A stretch of DNA of 64,000 nt. Origin: Pseudomonas sp. TH41 (GTDB lineage: Bacteria > Pseudomonadota > Gammaproteobacteria > Pseudomonadales > Pseudomonadaceae). The notes under the pieces were generated by a model. That model was not told the origin of the DNA and did no database searches. It saw nothing but the letters and a program-made list of their open reading frames with translations. Where the stretch lies: NCBI RefSeq assembly GCF_016650695.1, contig NZ_JAEKFH010000001.1:372001-436000 (forward strand). Direction: 5' to 3'. Positions 51,514 through 60,189 of this stretch are shown here, piece by piece; position 1 is the first letter of the stretch; the number at the start of each line of letters is the position of its first letter. Position numbers and translations under genes: made by a program.

Positions 51514-53284
51514 GCGCGGGGTTCTCCAGGAGGGCGGCCGGTTGCAACCAGGCTGGCAGTCGACCGCTGGCCGTGGCGCGGCAAGCGGCGTCAACGCATT
51601 CGGCGAGGTTGGCGAAGTGCACCTTTCGACCCACTAGGCCGGGTGCGTAATGGGCGTACTTGCCCGAGTTGGTCATCAAGTTTTTTGCGGCCAGCGGGAT
51701 CACCGGTTCGCCGAGCATGCACCAGCAGGTGTCGGTGACCAGAGTCGCACCGAACGCCTCGATCACGGCGATGTGCCCGGCTTCGCGGGCCTGCTCCAGC
51801 ACCGCGCGGCCGCAGGTGATGGCGAGAACCACGTCAGGGTGCTTGTGCCGACCGCGGCATAGCCGCGCCAGGTGGGCGAATTCGCTGAGGGAGAAATGCG
51901 GGTTGCCCAGCGAGACCACGTCTACCCGGTTGTCGCGGGCACTGTTAAGTTCGCGCCAGCTGAGCAGCAGGTCTCGCAGGTGGATTTTTTCCACCGGCAA
52001 GGTTTCACCCGGCTCCAGAACCTGTGTCGGATCGAGTGCTTCCGGCGTGACCCCGGCGATATGGAACAACGGTGCGGCGGAGGTGGTGGCGAACGCCGCG
52101 CCGAAGGCTTTCAGGTCGTCGAGGTTTGGCTTGCGCTGTTCCAACCCGGACACCAGCGGGATCCGACTGCCTGCCAGAGCGCCGATGTGATAACCAAGCA
52201 GGGGATAAAACGAGTCATCCAGCTCGCCCAATGCCGGTAACTCGATGTGCAGACGCGCTTTGCGCTGGGCATCCAGGTGGCAACCGATCAGGGGCGCGCG
52301 GCCGGTCAGGGCGATGCAGATGTCCAGGTAGTCCGGGTATTTCAGGGTCCGTGCGCCGAGCACACTGTTGGCATAGACCACGGCGTTGGATTCGGCCCAG
52401 ACGATTTGCTCACCCGCCGTTGGCGCGCTGTCCAGCAGGTAGGGCGCGCAGGTAAAACTGAGCTGTGCGCCCATCGCCATGTAAGCATCGCCCAAGGCGC
52501 TGGCCGGTACGCCCAATGCCGGGTCGATGCCCAATTCACGCCAGCGGCGCTGGTCGACGGAAATCGAATTGAGCGTGGTCGGCACCCGTACTGTTGCGCC
52601 CCACTGCACCAACTGTTGGGCAAATTTCAGGCTTGCCGGACCGGTATAGATGCAGCCATCAATGTGTGCCTGAGTGATATCCACCAAGCGCCGGGCACCT
52701 TGTATCTCGGCCATGCGCAGGACGATCTGCATGGCGATCTGCGTGGCCTTGCCATGCTTGCCATCAAGCAGCGCCAGGTCGTGCTCGGTGAGCTCGATCG
52801 AGGTGCTTGTTTCTGCTGTGTTCAATGGAGTGCCGAGTGCCTGCCAGGCATTGCCGGGCAGGTGATCGAACAGTGTCAGCGATGTGTCTTCGACCCGAGC
52901 GAAGGCCTTGCCGCGCAACGCGGCAAAGGCTTCCCGGCCGATGCACAGCACCGGCAGGGAACGCTCAAAAAGGGTCTGTGCCACGAGCACGCCCAGGGTC
53001 AGGATCTCATCGGGTTCGGCCAGTACCAGTGCGGCCGGTGCGTGACCGTTGCTGATCAACTCCATCAGCACACTGCTGCCGGTACACGAACCGCGGCCAC
53101 TGGGAATGGCCAGCACACGGCCGGCCAGGTGCTCGCCGCTGAGGGGGTGATGACGGTCAATGACCTCACCACTAAACGGGTCAACGCCGCCCCAGAAACT
53201 CAGCCCGACATCGGCGAACAACAGGGCGCCTTGGGCGGCACCCGCGACCAGACTGCGACCGGTCAGAGAAGTGAACCTAGGCAT
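51506..53284 (-). CDS. Aconitase-X (fused DUF126-DUF521) cis-3-hydroxyproline dehydratase
   Basis: 592 residues from the ATG with AAGGTG 6 bp upstream. The N-terminal part (about 1-150) is the small, swivelling domain with SGRGSCTGSSVLMELI, the Ser region that binds substrate. The rest is the large catalytic DUF521 domain (ELTEHDLALLDGKHGKATQIAMQIVLRMAE onward). Fused AcnX proteins of this kind in bacteria dehydrate cis-3-hydroxy-L-proline to delta1-pyrroline-2-carboxylate. The position inside a hydroxyproline operon supports this. A mevalonate-pathway role of the archaeal homologues is unlikely here. Confidence 0.88.
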   Translation of the reverse strand: MPRFTSLTGRSLVAGAAQGALLFADVGLSFWGGVDPFSGEVIDRHHPLSGEHLAGRVLAIPSGRGSCTGSSVLMELISNGHAPAALVLAEPDEILTLGVLVAQTLFERSLPVLCIGREAFAALRGKAFARVEDTSLTLFDHLPGNAWQALGTPLNTAETSTSIELTEHDLALLDGKHGKATQIAMQIVLRMAEIQGARRLVDITQAHIDGCIYTGPASLKFAQQLVQWGATVRVPTTLNSISVDQRRWRELGIDPALGVPASALGDAYMAMGAQLSFTCAPYLLDSAPTAGEQIVWAESNAVVYANSVLGARTLKYPDYLDICIALTGRAPLIGCHLDAQRKARLHIELPALGELDDSFYPLLGYHIGALAGSRIPLVSGLEQRKPNLDDLKAFGAAFATTSAAPLFHIAGVTPEALDPTQVLEPGETLPVEKIHLRDLLLSWRELNSARDNRVDVVSLGNPHFSLSEFAHLARLCRGRHKHPDVVLAITCGRAVLEQAREAGHIAVIEAFGATLVTDTCWCMLGEPVIPLAAKNLMTNSGKYAHYAPGLVGRKVHFANLAECVDAACRATASGRLPAWLQPAALLENPAHV

Positions 53285-53294
53285 GCAGGACACC

Positions 53295-54113
53295 TTAGTA
53301 GTAGACCTTAGGCACGGTCAGGTCGGAGGGCGAGATTTCGGTGCCGACCCATTTGGTGAACAACTCGTTGTAACGACCGCTGCGCACCTGCTGATTGACG
53401 AACAGATTGAGGTAGTTAAGCAGGCCATACTCGTTGCGCTTGGCGCCGAGGGAGACGTAGTCGATGGTGTACGGCGCATTACCGGCGATTTTCAGGTTCT
53501 TGTACTTGCCTGATTTGATCGTGGCGGCGGCCACGGTATTGGTCACGACGGTGGCGTCGATGTGGCCCTGGGCAACCGCCAGTAGCGTGTCGTTTTGCGA
53601 TTGGTAGGCACGGAAGGAACCGCTGCCCCAGTTCTTCACGTCTTTTTCCAGGGCGATGGCTTCATAGGTGCCGCTGGTGTTACCCAACGCTTTGCCTTTG
53701 ATATCGGCGAAGCTGTTGATGCCGGTGTTATCGCGGGTCAGGACCACCATCTGGAAGGCAAAGTACGGCACGGTGAGACCGACTGTCTTGGCCCGTTCGA
53801 GGGTGTCGGAGGTGGACGCGACGATCACGTCGGCACGCCCGGAGACCAGCGCCGGAATGCGATCAGGGAAGGGCGTTTCAACCACTTCGGCCTCGACCCC
53901 GAGGATTTTCGCCAGGTCCCGGCAGTAGTCCACGTCGAACCCGGCAGGGTTGTTGCCTTCATCGCGGAAACCCATTGGCGGGAAGTCCAGGGTCACGGCG
54001 CAACGCAGTTTGCCCGAACCAATAATGTCGTCGAGCTTGTCGGCCTGGGCGGTGGCGATAAAGGAAGTACTGAGAACAGCGCTGAGGGCTACGGCAAATG
54101 CGGGGTTTTTCAT
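53295..54113 (-). CDS. ABC transporter substrate-binding protein (SBP family 3)
   Basis: 272 residues with a signal peptide (FAVALSAVLSTSFIATAQA). The mature part matches polar amino acid binding proteins: GKLRCAVTLDFPPMGFRDEGNNPAGFDVDYCRDLAK and RADVIVASTSDTLERAKTVGLTVPYFAF. It probably delivers hydroxyproline to the two permeases. It is the first gene of the five-gene operon SBP, AcnX, permease, permease, ATPase. A GntR-type palindrome lies 45 bp upstream of its start. Confidence 0.92.
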   Translation of the reverse strand: MKNPAFAVALSAVLSTSFIATAQADKLDDIIGSGKLRCAVTLDFPPMGFRDEGNNPAGFDVDYCRDLAKILGVEAEVVETPFPDRIPALVSGRADVIVASTSDTLERAKTVGLTVPYFAFQMVVLTRDNTGINSFADIKGKALGNTSGTYEAIALEKDVKNWGSGSFRAYQSQNDTLLAVAQGHIDATVVTNTVAAATIKSGKYKNLKIAGNAPYTIDYVSLGAKRNEYGLLNYLNLFVNQQVRSGRYNELFTKWVGTEISPSDLTVPKVYY

Positions 54114-54158
54114 AGAGGCCTCGTTGTGGTTGGTGTGCTGTCAGATATCGTATTGGGG

Positions 54159-54174
54159 ATTTCGTATACGATAT
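54159..54174. promoter_or_regulatory. GntR-type operator, copy 2
   Basis: ATTTCGTATACGATAT, identical over 16 bp to the site at 48201. A half-site GATATCGTAT precedes it at 54144-54153. It lies in the 232-bp gap between the binding-protein gene and the AraC gene; no other feature is seen in that gap. Confidence 0.8.
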
Positions 54175-54345
54175 TAACCATAGCAACGGACGTGCCTGTT
54201 TTCCTCCCGTGGACAGAATTAATTGTCAGCCCTTGAGTCAGAGGGGGTTCAGAGAAGGGTGGCCAAAAACAGCACCGTGGTGCGGATCAGGGAGGTGTTA
54301 CAGAAGGGAGCACCACCGGTCTCTGGCGCCCCTTAAAGGAACACT

Positions 54346-55095
54346 CTAACGGCGGTTGTCGCGAAACTGGCTCGGCGCCAGGCTGGTCAAGGCGCGGAAC
54401 TGTCGGCTGAAGGCGCTGTGGTCGGTGTAACCACAGCGCAGCGCGATTTCGGTGATGGGCAGGTCGGTGTGCAACAACAGCCGCGAGCCTTCTTCCAGGC
54501 GGGCCTTGTGAATCATCTGCCGTGGGGTGAGCTGGAACACGCGTTTGCAGTGGCGCTCCAGTTGCGCCACGGAGTACCCGGCGATCGCAGTCAGCTCGGC
54601 AAGGCTGATAGGGCGGGCGAAGTGGCTGCGGATATGCGCGTCCACCGCCGCAAGTTTCTGGAATGCCGGATGGCTGGACTGGGGCAATTGCAGGTCACGG
54701 GAGATGCCGGCCAGGCCGACGATTCGACCCTGTTCATCCTGCAGCGCGAGTTTGTGGGTCAGGCACCACACGGGCTGGTTTCCGAAGTACAGGTGCAGTT
54801 CGAGTTGGTCGGCCAATTCACGGCCGGTGGACAGCACGCGCCGGTCCTGCTCGGTGTACAACGGGCCGTAGCGCGCAGGAAAGACCATTTCGGCGGTGAG
54901 CCCGAGCAACTCGTCACGGTGTTTGAAGCCACAGCGCCGGGCCAGGGTCTGATTGACGAAGGCGTAGCGGGCCTCGTTGTCCTTGATGAAAAACACCACG
55001 TCCGACAGGGTGTCGAACAGCGCCGCGATGGGCTGCAGGCTGCTCAGCAGGGTCGGCAGGTCGCAAGGTTTGAAGGTCGTGAGCGAGGCATACAT
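54346..55095 (-). CDS. lhpR: AraC-family regulator with PAS domain (LhpR-like)
   Basis: 249 residues from the ATG before YASLTTFKPCDLP; the upstream in-frame stretch overlaps lhpE. The N-terminal half is a PAS-like sensor (FDTLSDVVFFIKDNEARYAFVNQTL and ELLGLTAEMVF). The C-terminal half has two helix-turn-helix motifs (ISLAELTAIAGYSVAQLERHCKRVF and PITEIALRCGYTDHSAFSRQFR). In P. aeruginosa an AraC-type activator governs the hydroxyproline genes, and this gene is in the matching place. It lies downstream of lhpE in the same direction. Confidence 0.85.
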   Translation of the reverse strand: MYASLTTFKPCDLPTLLSSLQPIAALFDTLSDVVFFIKDNEARYAFVNQTLARRCGFKHRDELLGLTAEMVFPARYGPLYTEQDRRVLSTGRELADQLELHLYFGNQPVWCLTHKLALQDEQGRIVGLAGISRDLQLPQSSHPAFQKLAAVDAHIRSHFARPISLAELTAIAGYSVAQLERHCKRVFQLTPRQMIHKARLEEGSRLLLHTDLPITEIALRCGYTDHSAFSRQFRALTSLAPSQFRDNRR

Positions 55096-55169
55096 GGCGC
55101 TGGGCGTCTGGTGGTAATCCTCGGGATCATAAAGACTCGGCCGCGCTCCCGAAAGCCCTGGCCCGGTAA

Positions 55170-56426
55170 TCAAACTGGCGGGGTGTCGTCCAGGCACAGC
55201 AGTGTCTCGATCCGCGCCGGGCTGAACGGCGGGCGTGGCGCCGAAGGTTGCCAGCCGAACAGGTGCTGCAACGCGCCGCCACACACCCGCCCCTGACAGG
55301 CGCCCATGCCGCAGCGACTGGCCAGTTTGGCTGCGCGCCAGTCAGTGTGCCCGGTCAGTGCCGCGTAGGGCACGTCTTCGCAACGGCACACCAGGGTGTC
55401 GGCCTGCGCCAGTGACTTGAGTTGCAGGTCGAGGGCAAACGCTGCGTTCAGGGCGTTGGCGAAACCCTGCCAGCGTGCACGACGCGGCCATAATGCCTGG
55501 GCCGCCTCATGTTCATCGACGGCCGCATGGCCGGCAATCGCACCTTCGACCAACGCCAGTTCACTGCCACCGAACCCGGTGCACTCACCTGCCGCGTAGT
55601 GATCGGCGCGGCTTGTGGTTTGCCAGGCATCGACGGCGAGTGTCTGGCCGTCGAGATCACAGCCCAGGGCCTGGCCAAGTTGAGTGTTGGGGATCAGACC
55701 GAAGCCACAGGCCAGGCGATCACATTCCAGTTCGATGATGTTGCCTTGCTGTTGCAGACGCACACCTTCCAGTCGCTCAGTGCCCAGGGCTGCGAGCACG
55801 TGGGTTGCGGTGCGGTAATGGCGGTCGAACAAGGTGAACGACTGCAGCAGTTTGTTGGGCCAGCGTGGCAGTTGCGCGGCGAAACCGGCGACAGCGGCGG
55901 TGGAGGCCTGCTCGGCGATGCGCAGGATTTTTGCGCCATGATGTTTTGCGGTGGCAGTACTCGCCAAGAGTAACGGCCCACTGCCGGCGATGACCAATCG
56001 TTCGCCTTGCACCGCAAGACCGCCCTTGATCAGTGCCTGAAGGCCGCCCGCGCCCGTTACGCCAGGCAACGTCCAGCCGGGAAAGGGCAGCAGCAACTCG
56101 CGGGCGCCGGTGCACAGAATCAGTTTGTCGTAAGCGATCAGCCAACCGCGCTCAGCGTCTTCAACCAGCAGTTGTTTTGGCGCGGCGCAGGCGATCACAC
56201 GGGTGCCGGCGTGGCGGCGAATGTTGCTGCATACCTCCAGTCGTTCGCGCATCTGGCGTGCCTGTTTCGGCAGTTTGGCCTGCGGACCATCGCGCCAGAT
56301 TTGCCCGCCCGGCAGTGGATTGTCGTCGAGCAGGACGATGCGTGCACCGCTTGGCGCGGCGGCGAGCGCGGCGGCCATACCGGCAGGACCGGCACCGATG
56401 ATCAGCAGGTCGGCGTATTCGTTCAT
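55170..56426 (-). CDS. lhpE: D-hydroxyproline dehydrogenase, FAD/NAD-type subunit
   Basis: 418 residues. The N-terminal FAD motif is LLIIGAGPAGMAAALAAA. The C-terminal third has a BFD-like 2Fe-2S pattern: VCRCEDVPYAAL and ASRCGMGACQGRVCGGA. This layout matches the alpha-type subunit of heterotrimeric proline/hydroxyproline dehydrogenases, homologous to the opine oxidase and sarcosine oxidase systems. The enzyme oxidises cis-4-hydroxy-D-proline to delta1-pyrroline-4-hydroxy-2-carboxylate and passes electrons to the respiratory chain. It overlaps the 2Fe-2S subunit gene by 4 bp. Confidence 0.9.
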   Translation of the reverse strand: MNEYADLLIIGAGPAGMAAALAAAPSGARIVLLDDNPLPGGQIWRDGPQAKLPKQARQMRERLEVCSNIRRHAGTRVIACAAPKQLLVEDAERGWLIAYDKLILCTGARELLLPFPGWTLPGVTGAGGLQALIKGGLAVQGERLVIAGSGPLLLASTATAKHHGAKILRIAEQASTAAVAGFAAQLPRWPNKLLQSFTLFDRHYRTATHVLAALGTERLEGVRLQQQGNIIELECDRLACGFGLIPNTQLGQALGCDLDGQTLAVDAWQTTSRADHYAAGECTGFGGSELALVEGAIAGHAAVDEHEAAQALWPRRARWQGFANALNAAFALDLQLKSLAQADTLVCRCEDVPYAALTGHTDWRAAKLASRCGMGACQGRVCGGALQHLFGWQPSAPRPPFSPARIETLLCLDDTPPV

Positions 56427-56659
56427 GGGCGCGTCTCCACATGCATGCCGTCACGGCACAGCGTCTGGCAGGCCAGGCGCCGTCGACCGTCGATGGTCAC
56501 CCGGCATTCCTGGCAAATGCCCATGCCGCACAGGGGGGCGCGGCGTTGGCCACTGACCGAGGTTCGACTGCAACCGTCGCCGCCCAGGGCCAGCGCAGCG
56601 GCGACACTCGTGCCTTCGACAACGCGCAGGGCACGGCCGTCCAGCATCAATTCAGGCAT
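56423..56659 (-). CDS. lhpF: D-hydroxyproline dehydrogenase, 2Fe-2S subunit
   Basis: 78 residues, a small ferredoxin-like chain. The cluster ligands are in CGMGICQEC with a further Cys in RLACQTLC, and an N-terminal Cys in DGCSR. It joins the two flavin subunits electronically. It overlaps both neighbours (8 bp with lhpB, 4 bp with lhpE), which shows tight co-translation. Too small to be active alone. Confidence 0.9.
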   Translation of the reverse strand: MPELMLDGRALRVVEGTSVAAALALGGDGCSRTSVSGQRRAPLCGMGICQECRVTIDGRRRLACQTLCRDGMHVETRP

Positions 56660-57767
56660 AGGCAGGTTCTCCGAGAAAACGCTGTGGCAGATAGGGTTGT
56701 GCAGCCAGCGGCGGCGTTTCGTTGAACAGTTGGGCGACCAGCAAATCAGCCGTGCCGGGGGCCGTGGTAACGCCCAGCCCCTCGTGGCCGACTGCCAACC
56801 ATAGGCCTTTGCGTTGCGGGTGTTGGCCTACCAGCGGCAAGCCGTCGGGACTGGCGGCACGAAACCCGGTCCAGGCGCGGATGCCATTGAGTTGCGCCAG
56901 ACCAGGCATGTACTCGGTGGCGCGCCTGAGCATTTTCGCGAGCATCCAGCCTTCGACCTGCGGATCGGTGGTGCCGAATTGCCGGGAGGCGCCAATGAAT
57001 AATTGGCCGGTCGGCCGAGGCTGAATATTGCACGCCGTCGAAGGGCCGGTGGCGTTATGGGCACTGGTGACGTAACCGAGTTCCACCAGGGTGTGGGTGA
57101 CTTTTCCGGGGTAGCGGTCGGTGATCAGCAAATGGCCTTTCTTCGGCTCGATCGGCAGTTCCGGGCATAGATCGTTGGCCTGAATGCCGTTGGCCAGAAT
57201 CACCGCTTCAGCCCTCAACCACTGGCCATTATCGAGGCGCACGCGGTCGCCATCGACTTCGCCGACCCGCGCCCGGCGCTGGCTGATGTTCGGCGTTTCG
57301 AGCATCCAGTTGGCGGTCGCGGGGGCATACAGAATGCCGTCGCCATTGATCAGTAAGCCACCTTCCAAACCCTCGTTCAACTCGGGCTCGCGCTCGCGCA
57401 AGGCACGGCGGGCGATCAGCTCGCAGGTGACGCCTCGGGCTTGAAGGTTCAGGTATTTACTGTGGGCCACCGCCATTTCTTCGGCATTGGCCGCCAGCCA
57501 GAGTGTGCCGTTGCTGCGGTAGGCGCAGCCGTCTGGCAGGTCCGGCCCGTGCTCGCGCCAGCGTTGCAGGGAATATTGACTGAGGGCCAGCTCGGCCGGG
57601 TTATCGTCGAGGACCAGCAGGTGACCCATGCCCGCGGCCGTGGCGCCGGGCAGCCCGGCATCCAGCACCAGCACGCGCAAGCCACGCCGCGCTAACGCCT
57701 GGGCACAGGCCGCGCCGATAATGCCGGCGCCGATTACGATCACATCGGCCACCAGGCCTTCGCTCAC
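56652..57767 (-). CDS. lhpB: D-hydroxyproline dehydrogenase, DAO-type FAD subunit
   Basis: 371 residues from a GTG that overlaps the epimerase stop codon (GTGA). The frame is open further upstream but only inside the epimerase gene. The FAD motif is [21 protein letters not shown]. The C-terminal [43 protein letters not shown] is typical of D-amino-acid dehydrogenases (DAO fold). This subunit should hold the substrate site for cis-4-hydroxy-D-proline, the product of the epimerase encoded upstream. Confidence 0.9.
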   Translation of the reverse strand: MSEGLVADVIVIGAGIIGAACAQALARRGLRVLVLDAGLPGATAAGMGHLLVLDDNPAELALSQYSLQRWREHGPDLPDGCAYRSNGTLWLAANAEEMAVAHSKYLNLQARGVTCELIARRALREREPELNEGLEGGLLINGDGILYAPATANWMLETPNISQRRARVGEVDGDRVRLDNGQWLRAEAVILANGIQANDLCPELPIEPKKGHLLITDRYPGKVTHTLVELGYVTSAHNATGPSTACNIQPRPTGQLFIGASRQFGTTDPQVEGWMLAKMLRRATEYMPGLAQLNGIRAWTGFRAASPDGLPLVGQHPQRKGLWLAVGHEGLGVTTAPGTADLLVAQLFNETPPLAAQPYLPQRFLGEPAYA

Positions 57768-58696
57768 GGGCGAATGCCCCAGGCAAACGGGTCGTCCTGT
57801 TCGATGATCAGGCTGGCTTCGGCGCTGATGTAGGCGCGTCCACGAATGGTCGGCACGATGCGCTCGCCTTGAAGTTCGTAGGAGCCTTCGAACTCGCTGC
57901 CAATGACACTGGCCTGGCGCCAGATCTGTCCCGGCTGCAACTTGTCGTCGGCCGCCAGGCACGCCAGTTTGGCACTGGTGCCGGTGCCGCAGGGCGAACG
58001 GTCGTAGGCCTTTCCGGGGCAGAGGACGAAGTTACGGCTATCGGCCTGCTCGTCATCCGCAAACAGCTCGACGTGGTCAATCAGCCCGCCGTCCTCGCCA
58101 CGAATCCCCTGTATTTCCAGTGCCTGCTGCACGGCAAAGGTATACGCGGTCAATGCATCGAGGTTGTCGCCGGCAACCCGCAAACCATGTTCGGCGATCA
58201 GGAAAAACCAGTTACCACCCCAGGCAACATCGCCCACCACTTGGCCGATACCTGGCACTTCAAGCACCAACGCTTTGCGGTAACGATAGGCCGGCACGTT
58301 GCGTACGCTCACCGAATGGTCTTCGTGCAGTGTCGCCTGCACGGTGCCCACCGGCGTCTCGATACTGTGCACGCCGGGGCCGATCTTGCCCAGGTGCGCC
58401 AGCGAAGCCACCAGGCCGATGGTGCCGTGGCCGCACATGCCGAGGTAGCCACTGTTGTTGAAGAAAATCACCCCAGCACAGGCCGACGGGTCGACCGGCT
58501 CACAGAGCAGGGCGCCGACCAGCACGTCGCTGCCCCGTGGTTCGAGCACACAGGCGGCGCGCCATTGGTCATGATGTTCGGCCAGTCGCTGTCGACGTTC
58601 GGCCATGCTGCCGCTGCCCAGGTCTGGAAAACCGGCCGTCACCAGGCGGGTCGGTTCGCCGCCGGTGTGGGAGTCGATCACGCTGATGCGTTTCAT
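57764..58696 (-). CDS. lhpA: 4-hydroxyproline 2-epimerase
   Basis: 310 residues, a member of the proline racemase family. Both catalytic Cys are present: Cys88 in [10 protein letters not shown] and Cys236 in [10 protein letters not shown]. The length is the shorter one typical of hydroxyproline epimerases. It converts trans-4-hydroxy-L-proline into cis-4-hydroxy-D-proline, the first step of the pathway. It is followed without gap by lhpB, lhpF and lhpE. The gene is 114 bp downstream of the GntR gene and may be in the same transcription unit. Confidence 0.93.
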   Translation of the reverse strand: MKRISVIDSHTGGEPTRLVTAGFPDLGSGSMAERRQRLAEHHDQWRAACVLEPRGSDVLVGALLCEPVDPSACAGVIFFNNSGYLGMCGHGTIGLVASLAHLGKIGPGVHSIETPVGTVQATLHEDHSVSVRNVPAYRYRKALVLEVPGIGQVVGDVAWGGNWFFLIAEHGLRVAGDNLDALTAYTFAVQQALEIQGIRGEDGGLIDHVELFADDEQADSRNFVLCPGKAYDRSPCGTGTSAKLACLAADDKLQPGQIWRQASVIGSEFEGSYELQGERIVPTIRGRAYISAEASLIIEQDDPFAWGIRP

Positions 58697-58810
58697 AAGA
58701 TGGCCACGTCCATTTAGATGAGTGAACGAAAGAGTGGCTTGTACCGGGGCTTGCCGGCTTGATGGTTTTATCCAGTGCCGATGACGAAATCGGCACAGTG
58801 CGGTGAGCGA

Positions 58811-59482
58811 TCAGTGAGGGTGAGGCAGGTGCTCGAACAGCGTCTTGCACACCCCGGCAATGTGCTCGTCGAGCAGCTTTACCGCCAGGTCCACATCGCC
58901 GGCGCGACAGGCGGCAAGGATTTCCCGGTGTTCATGATCGGCGCGATCCTTGCCGGCCGAGAGGCTCATCTGCATGCGCAGGTAACGCTCCAGCTTATCG
59001 TTGACCGAGCGGATCAGGCCGACCAGAAACGGCCGTTGCGCCGGTTCGTACAGGCAGGCGTGCAGTTCCCAGTTGAGCTCGGCCCAGCGTCCCACGTCAT
59101 CTTCGCCAATGAACTCCTGGCAAATACGTTCGGCACGGGCGAAGGTTTCTTCAGTCATGTTGGGAATGGCCAGGCGCAGCACTTTGTCTTCGAGCAACAT
59201 GCGCACTTCAAACATCTGCGCCAGTTCCGCATCGGACACCCGCGTCACCATCGCCCCGCGATTGCGCTGGAACATCACCAGGCCTTCGGCCTCCAGGCGC
59301 TTGAGCGCCTCGCGCACCGGAATCTTGCTGACGTTGAACTGACGGGCAATGTCGTCCTGCCGAATCGGCTCGTCCTCGGCAAAATGCCCGGCGACGATGG
59401 CGTCCCGCAGATGACGGGTGATGATTTCCGACGTCGAAGGCGCATTGCCAAGGTCTGGAGCATTGAATTTGGGTAGGGTCAC
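58811..59482 (-). CDS. GntR-family (FadR/FCD) transcriptional regulator
   Basis: 223 residues. The N-terminal winged helix is LRDAIVAGHFAEDEPIRQDDIARQFNVSKIPVREALKRLEAEGLV. The C-terminal FCD domain has the metal-binding His and Asp pattern (FEVRMLLEDKVLRLAI, ELNWELHACLYEPA, DHEHREILAACRAGD). Ligands of this group are small organic acids. Its promoter carries a palindrome (59511-59526) closely related to those before lhpC and the binding-protein gene, so it probably represses itself and the hydroxyproline operons. Confidence 0.92.
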   Translation of the reverse strand: MTLPKFNAPDLGNAPSTSEIITRHLRDAIVAGHFAEDEPIRQDDIARQFNVSKIPVREALKRLEAEGLVMFQRNRGAMVTRVSDAELAQMFEVRMLLEDKVLRLAIPNMTEETFARAERICQEFIGEDDVGRWAELNWELHACLYEPAQRPFLVGLIRSVNDKLERYLRMQMSLSAGKDRADHEHREILAACRAGDVDLAVKLLDEHIAGVCKTLFEHLPHPH

Positions 59483-59510
59483 GGCGGCGGTCGTTCGGAA
59501 TGAGTTGGCG

Positions 59511-59526
59511 ATATGGTATACGAATT
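59511..59526. promoter_or_regulatory. GntR-type operator, copy 3
   Basis: ATATGGTATACGAATT; read on the other strand it matches the 48201/54159 site at 14 of 16 positions. It is 29 bp before the GntR start codon, fitting autoregulation. Confidence 0.75.
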
Positions 59527-59846
59527 TGTCCTGATGTTCCTTTCACTGCATCCCTGCAGGCGTTCTCACTGACTGAATCATCCTGCGTGAGAACCCCTGT
59601 TACAGACGCAGCATTCGTTCACGTTACCTTTCTTGGAAAGTCACCCACCATTCATGCGAAATCTGGCAACAGTCTTTGTCCAGTAGGTCGCTGTTTGGGG
59701 GAAGGGTAAACACCTAGCATCGTCTCTACCCCGTGAGCAAACCGAGTAGGTATCAACTAACTCACGAGGCGAGAAATCGGAAATCCAATGCGACCTTTAC
59801 GATCATCCCGGTCGCAGAGTGAGCCTTAAACGAGACGGTGAATATC
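59527..59846. other. Non-coding stretch before the DUF2790 gene
   Basis: 320 bp with no credible gene. It contains an inverted repeat GTTCTCAC (59562-59569) / GTGAGAAC (59587-59594) with partly matching flanks CAGG and CCTG, which could be a hairpin in an RNA. The remainder shows no structure I can name; it should contain the promoter of the DUF2790 gene. Confidence 0.4.
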
Positions 59847-60119
59847 ATGAGGATCTTGAAGTTGGCGGTAGTTCTTGCTCTTGCCGGTATAGGCGCACAG
59901 GCCTTTGCAGACGAGAGCCATTCAACGGAGGCGGCCAGCAACGCACCTGTCGAAATTTATACCTACGGCACAAAACTGGACATCAGCAAAGTCATTACGA
60001 TTTCTGAGATCCCGGACGAGTGTGCCCCGGTTCCGGTTCAAATGACTTATGAAGACTCTCACGGTCAACAACATGTCATGCAGTACCAAGTGATGGGCAC
60101 TGGTTGTTCAAACGGTTGA
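59847..60119 (+). CDS. DUF2790 family small secreted protein
   Basis: 90 residues from the ATG before RILKLAVVLALAG; a GTG 9 bp upstream is an alternative. The signal peptide ends near AQAFA. The mature part has the DUF2790 pattern with TYGTKLDISKVITI, VPVQMTYEDSHGQ and two Cys (DECAP and TGCSNG) that may form a disulfide. The family is abundant in Pseudomonas and has no firmly known biochemical role; some members respond to metals or stress. It is monocistronic. Confidence 0.85.
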   Translation: MRILKLAVVLALAGIGAQAFADESHSTEAASNAPVEIYTYGTKLDISKVITISEIPDECAPVPVQMTYEDSHGQQHVMQYQVMGTGCSNG

Positions 60120-60189
60120 GTACGGTGCGGACGATGGAGGGTCGACACTCCATGCCTGCAGCAACGGTGAATCAAGATTGCTTATTTGG

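Noticed and set aside
52247..53311. A 354-codon plus-strand open frame
   Set aside because: Antisense to the aconitase-X gene, no motif, no ribosome site.
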